The position numbers and the translations under genes were made by a program. A stretch of 64,000 bases of DNA from Leptodactylus fallax (taxonomy: Eukaryota; Chordata; Amphibia; Anura; Leptodactylidae). The stretch covers positions 4,571,501 to 4,635,500 of the forward strand of contig CAMRHE010000028.1 in NCBI GenBank assembly GCA_947044405.1. The letters run 5' to 3'. Numbering within the stretch: the first letter of the stretch is position 1; each line of letters begins with the position of its first letter. Below are positions 12,301 through 25,300 of the stretch, one piece after another. Below the pieces are notes generated by a model. The model ran no database searches and was not told the DNA's origin. It saw only the letters and a program-made list of their open reading frames with translations.

Positions 12301-15300
12301 GTATGCATTCTGCCGCAAAAAATGGAGACATACATTTAGCAAAGATAGTTGAAGAGGATGGAGTTGTAGCCCCAAATTACTGTCTATTACCATCTATTTA
12401 CTATAGTAAACCTTGCGTTCACTCCCCATTTTTTGTCCTATGCTGCACCCTCTGGCAACTTTAACAAGTGGAATAATTCACTATTGCAATAGTTTTGCTT
12501 CTGCTGGATTGCAAATAATACTCACATCACTCTGCAGTTCATAGACCTTCCTGGCATGGACAACATCGTTCTGGTCTGGCAGACATGTCCATTGGTGGAG
12601 GTATCTTCTGTAGTCAATGTCGCTGACCAATGTCTGGCATTTCTTGGCCAACAAAAAGCCCAGCATGTCCACAGGCATGTTAAATTTGGTTTTCCACTTC
12701 TCAAAGTCCTTATGGTATTCTCTCTGACTCTGGATTTTGCCCACATGCATGGCCCAGACAGATTTTGGATCATCCTGTAGGCTGCGGTATCCAACAAGGT
12801 GTCCTTGTTGCTTACGGTATCCAGTTTTGTATTTGAACTGGAGAAAAGATTAAAAACCCATCAATTGTCATTTTATAACCTTCATTCTGGTGTGATAAAT
12901 ATGTACATTCATTTTTTTAAAAATATTAGGGAAATGGTAACCCCAATTACAATTACCCCAACAGCAATTTAAATTTTTTTGCATTTTCATTTTTTGCCCC
13001 TTTCTTACCAAAAGCTGAAACTTTTTTAATTTGGTTGCATGCATGTTTTTTTTGTTTTTTGTTTTTGTAGGAGAAGCTGTACTTTGTAATGGAACCACTT
13101 ATGTATTGGGAAGCTAAAAAGAAATTATTAATGGGGTGGAATTGGAAAAAAAACAAAAACGTGCACTTGTTTCATTACAGGTTTTCAGACCTCCACCCAT
13201 CATGAGAAAGGGGGTGTTTTGTTTCCAATTCTGAATGGAGCTGTGGCTGGACATTTCTCCATTCGGTTCAATGGGACCACCGGAGGTAACCATGTGCTTT
13301 ACTTTGGCTATCTCCATTGGTCCCATTGAAATCAATGGAGAGGATAAGTTGCTGAGATATGAAACCCCCTTTAATTTTTACTAAGGGTCAAAATCTATCC
13401 TGATGGCAATATTAATGCATCTACTTCACTGTATACTTACATCACTGGCAATATCTCTTGAGGCTTTGGCCGCTTTGATGGGGATGGCATCAACCCTCAG
13501 ATCATAGCCCTCCTTCTTTGATTCTTCTAAAGCTTTCCTATATAGACTCTGTGTAGGAAAGAGGAAACAAAAAAAAAAAGAGTTCAGTTGAGATCACAAA
13601 AACTAAGTAACTTTCTTTTGTGAATCCTTTGACTATGGGAAGAAACCCAAAGAAAGATGGAAGAACATACGAGCACCATTCATGGGTGGGATTTGAACTC
13701 ATGGGGCCGATGCTGGAGCTCTGCACCATTGCATCCCTACTATATACTTATACTGTACATACTCCTTTTAGATAGTTTTACGTACAGTGCTGTAGTTGAA
13801 TTTGTTCTGTCTGGCCAGCTCAATTTCTGGGGTGTCCGGCATGATATGAATGGTAGTTTTGTCCTTATTCCAGGCATCAGTGTAGAGTCGCTAAAAAATA
13901 AAGCAGGATACGTATGAGTAATTTTTCATGTTTGTATACTTACAGTCTTTAGTTTTTACTTGGTAGGATAGTCATCTCTTTAGTGAGTGGAATGAATGGT
14001 TAATGGAGTTAATGCACAATTTTTTATTTTTGCATAGTAAATATAATAAAATTGTGAAATAAATATAGTTGCGTCACATAAGATCTACAGACTGTACAAA
14101 TTTACCTTGTTCATTAAGTCGGCGTTGGCTTTGGCCAGGTTGAGCTCGAGGGAGTCGGTGACACTGGTAAACTTGATGGTGCTTGGGGGCTGCCTGTATT
14201 TATTTTCACTCAAAATCTCTCCGGCTTTCTTTGATTTTTCAACATCTAGAGAGCCGAGAGGGACCCATCCTATACCCCTTGACCACTGCAAATCGGCCTT
14301 GTACAAATTCTGTGGAGACAAAGAGAATATGTGTTGAGAATATAAACATAATCCACATTTCAGACAAGAGAACAGAGTGTGAACCTATTATGAGGGTTGG
14401 ATTCTCTACTCACTTTGCCACCACTATATCCAACTGACCTAACAATACCAACACTCACTGCCTAAAGATTGTTCTTATACAATGCCCAAATTACAGGTCT
14501 CAGGTCTTGATTTCCAAGCATCAGAGACTTGTCCTGAAGATTCTGGTAAAGGCCCTAGAGTATTTGCCTCTTAACCTTCTTATCAGGCAGCCATTTCTCT
14601 TCTAGCCGTCTTCTGTACACACATTGAATTCAGTAATACTATCATTCTATGTCTACACTTTCGTTCTGGCCTTTACTCACATCACTCTGGATATCATAGA
14701 CCTTCCTGGCATGGACGACATCATTCTGGTCTGGCAGACATGTCCATTGGTGAAGGTATTTTCTGTAGTCAATGTCGCTGACCAATGTCTGGCATTTCTT
14801 GGCCAACAGGATGTCCAGCATGTCCACAGGCATGTTAAATTTGGTCTTCCACTTATCGAAATCTTTCTTGTACTCTCTTTCACTCTGGATCTTAGCTACA
14901 TGCATGGACCATACCAATTTCGGGTCATCTTTTATACTGCGGAATCCAACATGGTGTCCCAGTTGTTTTCTGTAGGCAGTTTTGTACTTGTACTAGAGAA
15001 ACAAAGCTCGAAAATGTTATCTTCATTCATTTTAGGTTTTATTATCAAATTTTTTTTTACATCTTACAACTAAAATATAACACTATATAGTGCAACAGGT
15101 GAATTAATAAAAAAAAAAAAAAAAAACTTACGTCACTGGCGATATCTCTGGATGCTCTTGCTGCCTTTATGGAGATGGCATCTGGACGAAGATCATATCC
15201 CTTCGCCTTAGATTCGTCAAGTGCTTGTCTGTACAGTTTCTGTAAAAAGAAAAAAGAGCAAAACAATATACAATAAGTGTTACTGCTTGGTGCTAAGTGC

Positions 15301-18300
15301 GGCTTAGGAAATCGTTTGTATGTACTGTACACACTTTGCAATTTATTAGGCACTTTGATCATGCAACATCAATTATCATATGTGGCTAAAACATATGTGT
15401 AATTTGATATCCTAAGAATAGGTCATCAATTAAAAAGTCCTGTAAAACGCCTAGGGAAGGACTTGAGGCCACTGTCACTACCGTCATGGTAGAATTTTCT
15501 TATGATTGCCAAACTAGGATTTCACCTTATTGTCTGTGAGCTTCCAATTCTTAAGTAGCCTTCTTGGAAACGGCTGAATAAGACAACATACACAGGACTA
15601 GCAGGTGTGAAGCCTTCTAAATGACCTCACAGCAGTCCTTTTATTTCATAATATCAAGCCTTACAATTCAAAACTAGGTTTCATCTATTGGGAATGATGC
15701 CTTTAGGGTGTCGATTCCGATCAGAATTTCCATACCATATGATACACGCATATATTACATGTATAGGGCCACATACCCGGACCAAAAACTTGGATATTTG
15801 GCATCTTTTAGACTGTGACCAACACAGGACCACATATATGAAATTATGCTTTAACCCCTTATAAGCTCAACTACCTTATCAGAGCCAATATATAGGCAGC
15901 TGTATAATGCTCCTATTAATTTCAATATGAGACATATTCATGCAGACTTTTAATAAAAAAAAAGTGGGCACCAGCATATTGACAGGAAGACTATGTGGGG
16001 AAAGAAACTACATAAACCTATAAAATGCTTTACAAGATTAGTAAACTGTGTATGCACTGCTAATTTCTTTATAAATTGGTGACATGGTAGACAGAAGTGA
16101 AATAGCAGAATTATAATCTCATATTGCCTTTACTTACTTCACTGAAGTTAAGTTTGTTCTGTTTGGCAAGAATGACCTCGGGTGTATCAGGCATGATGTG
16201 GATTTGAGTCTTATCCTTGTTCCATGCATCTGTATACAAACGCTGGAATGAAGAGGATAATGTAAGAAACAACAGGATAGAATATCATGTCTAAATACTC
16301 TAATTTGCAGATACAATTCAGCATAAACCATACCTTATTCATTATGTCTGCATTGGCCTTGGCCAGCACCAATTCCAAGGAGTCAGTGATGCTGGTGAAG
16401 CGGAATTTGTCTGGGTGTTGCCGGTATTTCTTCTCACTTATAATGGTTGAGGCACGTTTGTTCTTCTCATCATCCAAAGAACCAGCTGGAGACCAGCCAA
16501 TTCCTTTAAGCCACTGCAGGTCGGACTTATATTGAATCTGTAAGATGCAAAATAATGGTACGTGAACTCTGCGTCAACTGGCTTCCTGTATTCAACCAGT
16601 AGTCAACGGGTTCTTCATCTATTTTAAGTTGTGCCTTATAGACAGGATATTGGGCAACTTGCAGATCATCTCTATTCATTTGAGTAGGAATAAGCTGTGA
16701 ACAGGCCACGTGACCAGTGGACATGATGTCACTGGCCTGAGAAGAGGAAGTGGAGATCAGCCAAGTGCCACACACTCTTCAAAAGTCTGATCAGTGGGGG
16801 TCCTGGGAGTTGGACTTTACTGATCTAAAATTGATCCTACGGATAGGCCATCGATATCATAGTCAAGGATAACCCCCAGGTAGACCTAGAGATACAATAT
16901 TGATCCAGTTTTGGTTTGGACCATGGACATAATTTGCATATTTACATGGATGATAATAATTAAACAAAGAATCAATGTGGGGTATGGCTATGGATAGACA
17001 GGTTAAAGGTCTATGAAGAACTGTATATAGGTGCTGTGTACTTACATCACTCTGCAGGTCATAGGTCTTCCTGGCGTGGACCACGTCATTCTGGTCAGGT
17101 AGACAGGTCCATTTATGAAGAATGTTTTTGTAGTCAATATCACTGACTAGTGTCTGGCATTTCTTGGCCAGTAATATTCCCAGCATATCAACTGGTGTAT
17201 TGAACTTGGTCCTCCATTTTTCATATTCCTTCTTGTATTCTCTTTCACTTTGGATCTTGGCCACATGTATGGCCCATACAGACTTGGGGTCATCTTGGAG
17301 ACTGCGGAACCCAATGTGGTGTCCTTGTTGCTTTCTGTAACCGACTTTGTATTTGTACTGTGAACAGATAGGAAAAAAAAATTGCTTGCTTCTGAAGTGT
17401 TTTACCCAATACATTACTTTATCTATCTTACTCTCTATTTGTCAGACACTGCTCATTATGCCTCCAGTTTACCTGGGTTTCAGACCACCTCTGCTATCTA
17501 GCTGTAGTGGCTGGGCTAATGACGTCAGTGCCTGTTCCCGGCCATGCTAGAATATTTTCTGTTCATTGTGATTGATGGCTAATGGAGCCCTCTATCAACT
17601 GTTTTGAGTGCACTTAGCTGCTGAGCCAGGATCACATAAGAGTGTGCAGTGTAGTCTCTAAGCCTGTCCACCATCCTGTCTCTGAAACCAGGAAGTGAAG
17701 GGGAGAGGAGACAGAAGAGCAGGAGAAACCCTGGGAAAACCGCTTTAAATACAGCTATGATAAGCAACTGAGACTTAGCTGCCTTATCAACAAGCAAAAT
17801 ATTTGGGTAATTTTACATCAGCTGATTGTCTAATCTGACACTCAAGCTGTTGCTTTATTTCTGCACCATGCTTTACGCTGCTGCTGTCTGTTTAGCCTGA
17901 ACTTCAAGGTATGGAGAGCTCCAAACACGTCATTTATTTGCTTTTAGAAATGAACGTTTTGCAAGAATCGATCAATCTTACATCACTGGCAATGTCTCTT
18001 GAGGCTCTGGCAGCCTTAATCGGTATGGCATCGGCACGCAGGTCATAACCTTTCTTCTTTAACTCCTCGTAGCCCGCTTTGTATATTTTCTGTGAAAGAA
18101 AGAATATTGATATTTATTATAGTTTGTCTAAATTAGGAATTTGACTTTAACAACCATTTCCATCAAATACTTGTTCAAACAAGTAAAGTAGCAAACCCCG
18201 TAGATCGTAAGCTCTTGTGCCCAGGCCCTCACTCCTATTGTTTGATGTGTTAATTATTTTGTTCCATTGTAATGTCTAATATTGTCTGTTCATGTACCCT

Positions 18301-20410
18301 CTGATTTGTAAAGTGCTGTGAAATATTTGTGCTAGTAATATGGCCCCTAGAGTGGCTGATCGGTGGGGAGATGCTGAAAGTCAGACCCCCACTGATCTAA
18401 TATTGATGACCTATCCTGAGGATAGATCATCAATTTTCTGAACAACGACAGCCCCTTTAAGACCATACTGCATAACCGGCAGGAAGTATAACCTAATTAA
18501 TAATTTTTTTTTTACTGAAAAAGTAGAAAAGTACATCAGACTAAAGATATAATGTAAATAGATGTACGATAAAATATTCATATATAGGATATTATATGAG
18601 TCCTCATGCACACGACAGAGTATACAGCCTTAGTAAGTTCCGATTTTGTAACAGAATGCACTCGGATGACATCCAAGTCTCATCCGAGTGCCTTACATGG
18701 ACCATTAACTTGAATTGGGGGGTTACGTTCCAATTTTATGGAGTGGGATAGGACCTGCTCTACAATAATTGGAATGGGGCACTGGTACCCCCTCATCAGC
18801 AGAGCCTCGGGCTGCACACTCAGTTGTCTGAATGAGGGCTAAGATATTCGGTTTGCCACTTTCAATCGAATAGATAAACTTACGTCACTTATGTTGACCA
18901 AGTTAGTTTTTGCTTGCATGATCTCCGGTGTGTCTGGCATGACATGAATTTGTGTCTTGTCTTTTTCCCAGGCTTCTGTGTAAAGTTTCTACAGAAAGAA
19001 GTTTACAGTAAGGTTAAGTCTTAGATACATCGAAGCCATATAACCTGTAATATACAGCCATGTCTAGCAGTATCTAAACCTTCATGTATCTGTTTTCCAA
19101 AACATGAAAGCTTCATCCGCTAGATGATAAGTTGGTATTTTGGGACAGACAATTAAACTGGGACCCAAGTCTGAAAAGTTCATGTGATGGGATCATAAGG
19201 GATCGGGAAACTAGAAATGAAGATTATTGATGATCAAGTCAACAAAGAACATAATGGAACTCCATACATGTCCATTGACTACATTGATGTCTATAGGCCT
19301 ATGACATAGAACAGCGAGTTATCAATATTTCCACCTTGGATGTTGAACTTACATTGTTCCTGATCAATGCATTTCTCTTGGCCAAGACCAAATTCATTGA
19401 GTCGGGCAAAGTTGTAAATTTAAATCTGTCTGGGTGCTGGCGGTATTTCTTCTCACTGATAATATCCATGGCTTTCCTATTTTTCTCTGCTTCTTGAGAT
19501 CCTAATGGGACCCATCCTACACCCTTCATGTATTCATTGTAATCCGCTTTGTAGGCATTCTAGAAAACCAGAGAAGAGCTAGCATGTTATCATCTTCCGT
19601 GACTACAGACACTTATCCATTGCAGATGTTGCTAGAAATTCCTTGGAAACTTACGTCACTCCGGATCTCATACACCTTCCTTGCTTGGATGAATGGAGTC
19701 TGGTCAGGCAGACAAGTCCAGTTGTGTAGAGGTCGTCTGTAGTCAATGTCGCTGACAAGGGTCTGGCATTTCTTGGCCAGTAATATTCCCAGCATATCCA
19801 CTGGTGTATTGAACTTGGTCCTCCATTTTTCATATTCTTTCTTGTATTCTCTATCACTCTGGATCTTGGCCACATGCATGGCCCATACAGATTTAGGATC
19901 ATCCTGTAGGCTGCGGAAGCCAACGTGGTGTCCTTGTTGCTTACGGTATCCGGTTTTGTATTTGTACTGGAGAAGAGAGCATTGGAAAGTCAACCATCAA
20001 ATGCCACTTTATAACCTTTGCTATGGTACGTCTTAATATACAACCAAAAATTTTGAATGCTTACAGAAGGCAACTACATTAGCCATATAACCATAATCGG
20101 GTATATGGCTAGCATACTACATCACTAGCAATATCTCTAGATGCTCTGGCGGCTTTAATAGAAATAGCATCAGGTCTGAGATCATAGCCTTTCTTAATTG
20201 TCTCTTCCCATCCAGATTTGTACAGTTTCTGCAATAAAGGACAAATGTCATGTTTATTAATATGAAAAATATAAATGTAATATATACAATCTAAATCTGA
20301 CAGAAAATCTAAATATAATATAGAAAATCCAAATCTAATCTATAAAATATTAATCTAAAACCTAATATATAAAATATTAATCTAATATATAAATTAATAT
20401 AAAACATATA

Positions 20411-20450
<40 letters not shown>

Positions 20451-22310
20451 TAGTTTATAAAACATTAAAAGAAATCTAATATATAAAATCTATATCCAAT
20501 ATATAAAATATGTATCTAAATCTAATATATAAAATCTAAAAATTACATAAAATAAAATATATAAAATATTAATATACCATAACATATACAATCTAAATAT
20601 GATATATTAATATTTGATATATTAGATTTAGATTATTTTATTTATCATATTTAGATTTTATGTTGTTACATTAATATTTGATTATAAAGTATTATTTTAT
20701 AACAAAATAATCTAAATTTAATATATAAAATAAATATAACATATACATATAATATAATCTAAACATATTCATATAAATATAATATATAACCTATTAATAC
20801 AAATATAAAAATTACATAATATATAAAATATTGATATAAATGGAATATATATAACATTCAATAGTCAATATTCACTACGAAACAGAAATCCATCGATCTG
20901 TGGGCAATATGCATTTTATTAACATTTTATTTTACATATTGCATATTACACCACTACTTTTATTTCATCTAGTAGTAGTGTAACATCCTGCTACACCACT
21001 ATTTAAAGGGATATCCAACAATCACAACTTGTCACCTATGCACAGGTGTCTGATAGCTGGAGGTCCCATCACTGGAACCTCCACCGATCATGAGAACCGG
21101 TGGCCCCATGCCACTCATTAAAACAGAAGAAGGGCTGTGCATGGGCACTGCTGCTTCATTCAGAGTATACGGGGACTGACAAAGATAGCGGGCACTGTAC
21201 TTGGCTGAAATGAATGGAGAAGGGTGCGTACTGTCCCAGCCACTCCACCATTCAACACCCCTGTTCTCCTGATTGGTGGGGGTCCAAGTAGTCAAACAGG
21301 CACCGCCCTGCTCTGGAAGGGTAACTTATTAAGATGGGGATATCCAATTAAATTGTCCATATTGTACCTTATATGGATTGTCCAACTTTACAAAACCATG
21401 ACACTCTTCTTCTAAAAACAGCACCAGACCTCGTCACAGGTTGTGTACAGTTCTCCAGTTCATTCCCATTCACTTTAATGGAGCGGAGCTGCAGGGCCAG
21501 ACACAACTCATGGATAGGAGTGGCACTATTTTTGGAATAAATCATTATTTTTTTTCTAATCCTGGTGTCACCATGATTGTTTCTGCATATTACAGTAAAT
21601 ATAAGGAACACTTTGCACTGTTTTACTACTGGTGCTTGCTATAATAGTAACTGATCCAGAAGGTTTCCATGGGTACCCAGAATTGGTGGAGCTTCCAAAA
21701 GTTTCCATCCATCTGTATATTAAAGAAATATTACTCACTTCACTAAAAGTGATCTTGTTCTGTTTGGCCTGCAGAATATCAGGAGTGTCTGGCATCACGT
21801 GGATCTTCGTCTTATCCTTCTCCCATGCATCAATGTATAAGTGCTAGAAAGAAAACCATGGGAGCAATGCATAGGGTTAATATAACATAATAATACAACG
21901 TAATTATATATAGAATATAATCATGTGAACAATCACCAAAGAAATCACATTCACTTCTGTCATCAAAGTTAGGTAAAAAAAAATTTACCGTTATTTCTCC
22001 AGGTTTTTACCTTGTTCATGACGACAGCGTTCTGCTTGGCTAATTCCATGTCCATGGAATCCATAGCTTTAGTAAAACCGTACTTGCTTGGGTGCTGGCG
22101 ATACTTGGCATCGCTGGCGATCTCGGATGCTTTCTTGCTCTTCTCCACGTCCAATGATCCCAATGGGCTCCAGCCCATACCCTTGTACCATGTCTTGTAG
22201 TCCTGTCTGTATTCATTCTGCAAAGAGAAAGGATCGGAGGTCTCAGGAAGGAGAATGACACAATCCACATATCCACAAATACAGATATATAAATGATATA
22301 GATATATATA

Positions 22311-22351
<41 letters not shown>

Positions 22352-25300
22352 ACACACCATATATAAGGAGCTTTAGTATAGGGTCCATTTAGGAGCACAT
22401 AGGATCCATATTTGGAACAGGAAACTGATAAATTCCCTATATGTGCTATAATTCTGGCACAATTTGCACTACAAATCTGTGACCTGTTGTGCATCCCATT
22501 TGCCAAATTTTTAGACACTTTACAATTTGTATAAAAAAGGGGTGTGGCTTGTGATAATTTAGAAGAATATAGCGCCATTATTAAGACTGGCCTATGGAAT
22601 GCCAATTGCTCCCATTATGTATCAAAAGGACCAAAACAAAATAGGGAACCCATTGTAACACTTTATTTCCATGTGAAACTGTAAAACGAAAGAATAAAGA
22701 ACCCTACATTGAATTATATATATTTATTTATTTATTATGTACACTTTGCCCCTAATAAAACTAAAAAAAAAAAACTAAATAAAAAACATATCTTTATAAA
22801 AAAGGTATTAAAAACCATCCTAAAAATAGTGAAAAAAATGATACAATGTAAAATGTTCAAGATCACTAAAAAGTGTTTGTTCACTCTTACGGACAAATGA
22901 TCATTAAAGGGTTGAAAGGGTTAACTCCCACTATATTATCACTAAAATGAACAGTGCAAATGACTTACGTCACTCTGGATTTGGTTCATGTTCTTGGCGA
23001 GCTGTACGTGCATTGCATCTGGTAGGAGGATGTACTTGTGGATCAGATTCTTGTAATTGACATTGGAGGCCACGGTCTGAGCCGCTTTGGCTGCCATGAC
23101 ACTAAACGTGGTGACAGGGGTGTGGTATTTGGTCTTGGTTTTCTCATAGTTTTTCTTGTACTCCCGATCACTCTGCATCTTGGCAACGTTCATGTAGTGG
23201 ACAAGTTTGGGGTCATCCTGCAAGTTACGGAATCCGACCATCTTTCCTCTGTCATTTTCATAGGCTTTCTTGTACTTGTACTGAAAAGACGGAAAAGGTG
23301 TTTCATTAGGAATCACAACCAAACAAAGATATCACAGAACAGATGTAGATTTCATTTTAGGAGATAAGCGGAGCTCTGTGATATGTAGGGTTATATGACA
23401 GAGGAGAGAAGCTGAGCTCTGTGATATATAGGGTTATATGATAGAGGAGAGAAGCTGAGCTCTGTGATATATAGGGTTATATGATAGAGCAGAGAAGCTG
23501 AGCTCTGTGATATATAGGGTTATATGATAGAGGCAGAGAAGAGGAGCTCTGTGATATATAGGTTATATGATAGATGGAGAGAGGCTGAGCTCTGTGATAT
23601 ATAGGGTTATATGATAGAGGAGAGAAGCTGAGCTCTGTGATATATAGGGTTATATGATAGAGGAGAGAAGCTGAGCTCTGTGATATATAGGGTTATATGA
23701 TAGAGAGAGAAGCTGAGCTCTGTGATATATAGGGATATATGATAGAGGAGAGAAGCTGAGCTCTGTGATATATAGGGTTATATGATAGAGGAGAGAAGCT
23801 GAGCTCTGTGATATATAGGGTTATATGATAGAGGAGAGAAGCTGAGCTCTGTGATATATAGGGTTATATGATAGAGGCAGAGAAGAGGAGCTCTGTGATA
23901 TATAGGTTATATGATAGATGGAGAGAGGCTGAGCTCTGTGATATATAGGGTTATATGATAGAGGAGAGAAGCTGAGCTCTGTGATATATAGGGTTATATG
24001 ATAGAGGAGAGAAGCTGAGCTCTGTGATATATAGGGTTATATGATAGAGAGAGAAGCTGAGCTCTGTGATATATAGGGATATATGATAGAGGAGAGAAGC
24101 TGAGCTCTGTGATATATAGGGTTATATGATAGAGGAGAGAAGCTGAGCTCTGTGATATATAGGGTTATATGATAGAGGAGAGAAGCTGAGCACTGTGGTA
24201 TATAGGGTTATATGAGAGAGGAGAGAAGCTGAGCTGTGTGATATATAGGGTTATAAGGTAGAGGAGAGAAGCTGAGCTGTGTGATATATAGGGTTATATG
24301 ATAGAGGAGAGAAGCTGAGCTCTGTGATATATAGGGTTATATGATAGAGGGAGAGAAGCTGAGCTCTGTGATATATAGGGTTATATGGTAGAGGAGAGAA
24401 GCTGAGTTCTGTGATATATAGGGTTATATGGTAGAGGAGAGAAGCTGAGCTCTGTGATATATAGGTTATATGATAGAGGAGAGAAGCTGAGCTCTGTGAT
24501 ATATAGGGTTATATGATAGAGGAGAGAAGCTGAACTCTGTGATATATAGGTTATATGATAGAGGAGAGAAGCTGAGCTCTGTGGCATACTGTATAGGTTA
24601 TATGATAGAGGAGAGAAGCTGAGCTCTGTGATATATAGGTTATATGATACAGGAGAGAAGCTGAGCTCTGTGATATATAGGGTTATATGATAGAGGGAGA
24701 GAAGCTGATCTCTGTGATATATAGGGTTATATGATAGAGGAGAGAAGCTGAGCTCTGTGATATATAGGGTTATATGATAGAGGAGAGAAGCTGAGCTCTG
24801 TGATATATAGGGTTATATGATAGATGGAGAGAGGCTGAGCTCTGTGATATATAGGGTTATATGATAGAGGAGAGAAGCTGAGCTCTGTGATATATAGGTT
24901 ATATGATAGAGGAGAGAAGCTGAGCTCTGTGATATATAGGGTTATATGATAGAGGAGAGAAGCTGAGCTCTGTGATATATAGGTTATATGATAGAGGAGA
25001 GAAGCTGAGCTCTGTGATATATAGGGTTATATGATAGAGGAGAGAAGCTGAGCTCTGTTATATATAGGGTTATATGATAGAGGAGAGAAGCTGAGCTCTG
25101 TGATATATAGGGTTATATGATAGAGGAGAGAAGCTGAGCTGTGTGATATATAGGATTATATGATAGAGGAGAGAAGCTGAGCTGTGTGATATATAGGGTT
25201 ATATGATAGAGCAGAGAAGCTGAGCTCTGTGATATATAGGGTTATATGATAGAGGCAGAGAAGAGGAGCTCTGTGATATATAGGTTATATGATAGATGGA

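Noticed and set aside
13782..13787. Alternative donor GTAAAA four bases downstream for exon 52
   Set aside because: It would make the exon 109 bp and break the frame. The GTACGT donor gives 105 bp like every other R6 exon.
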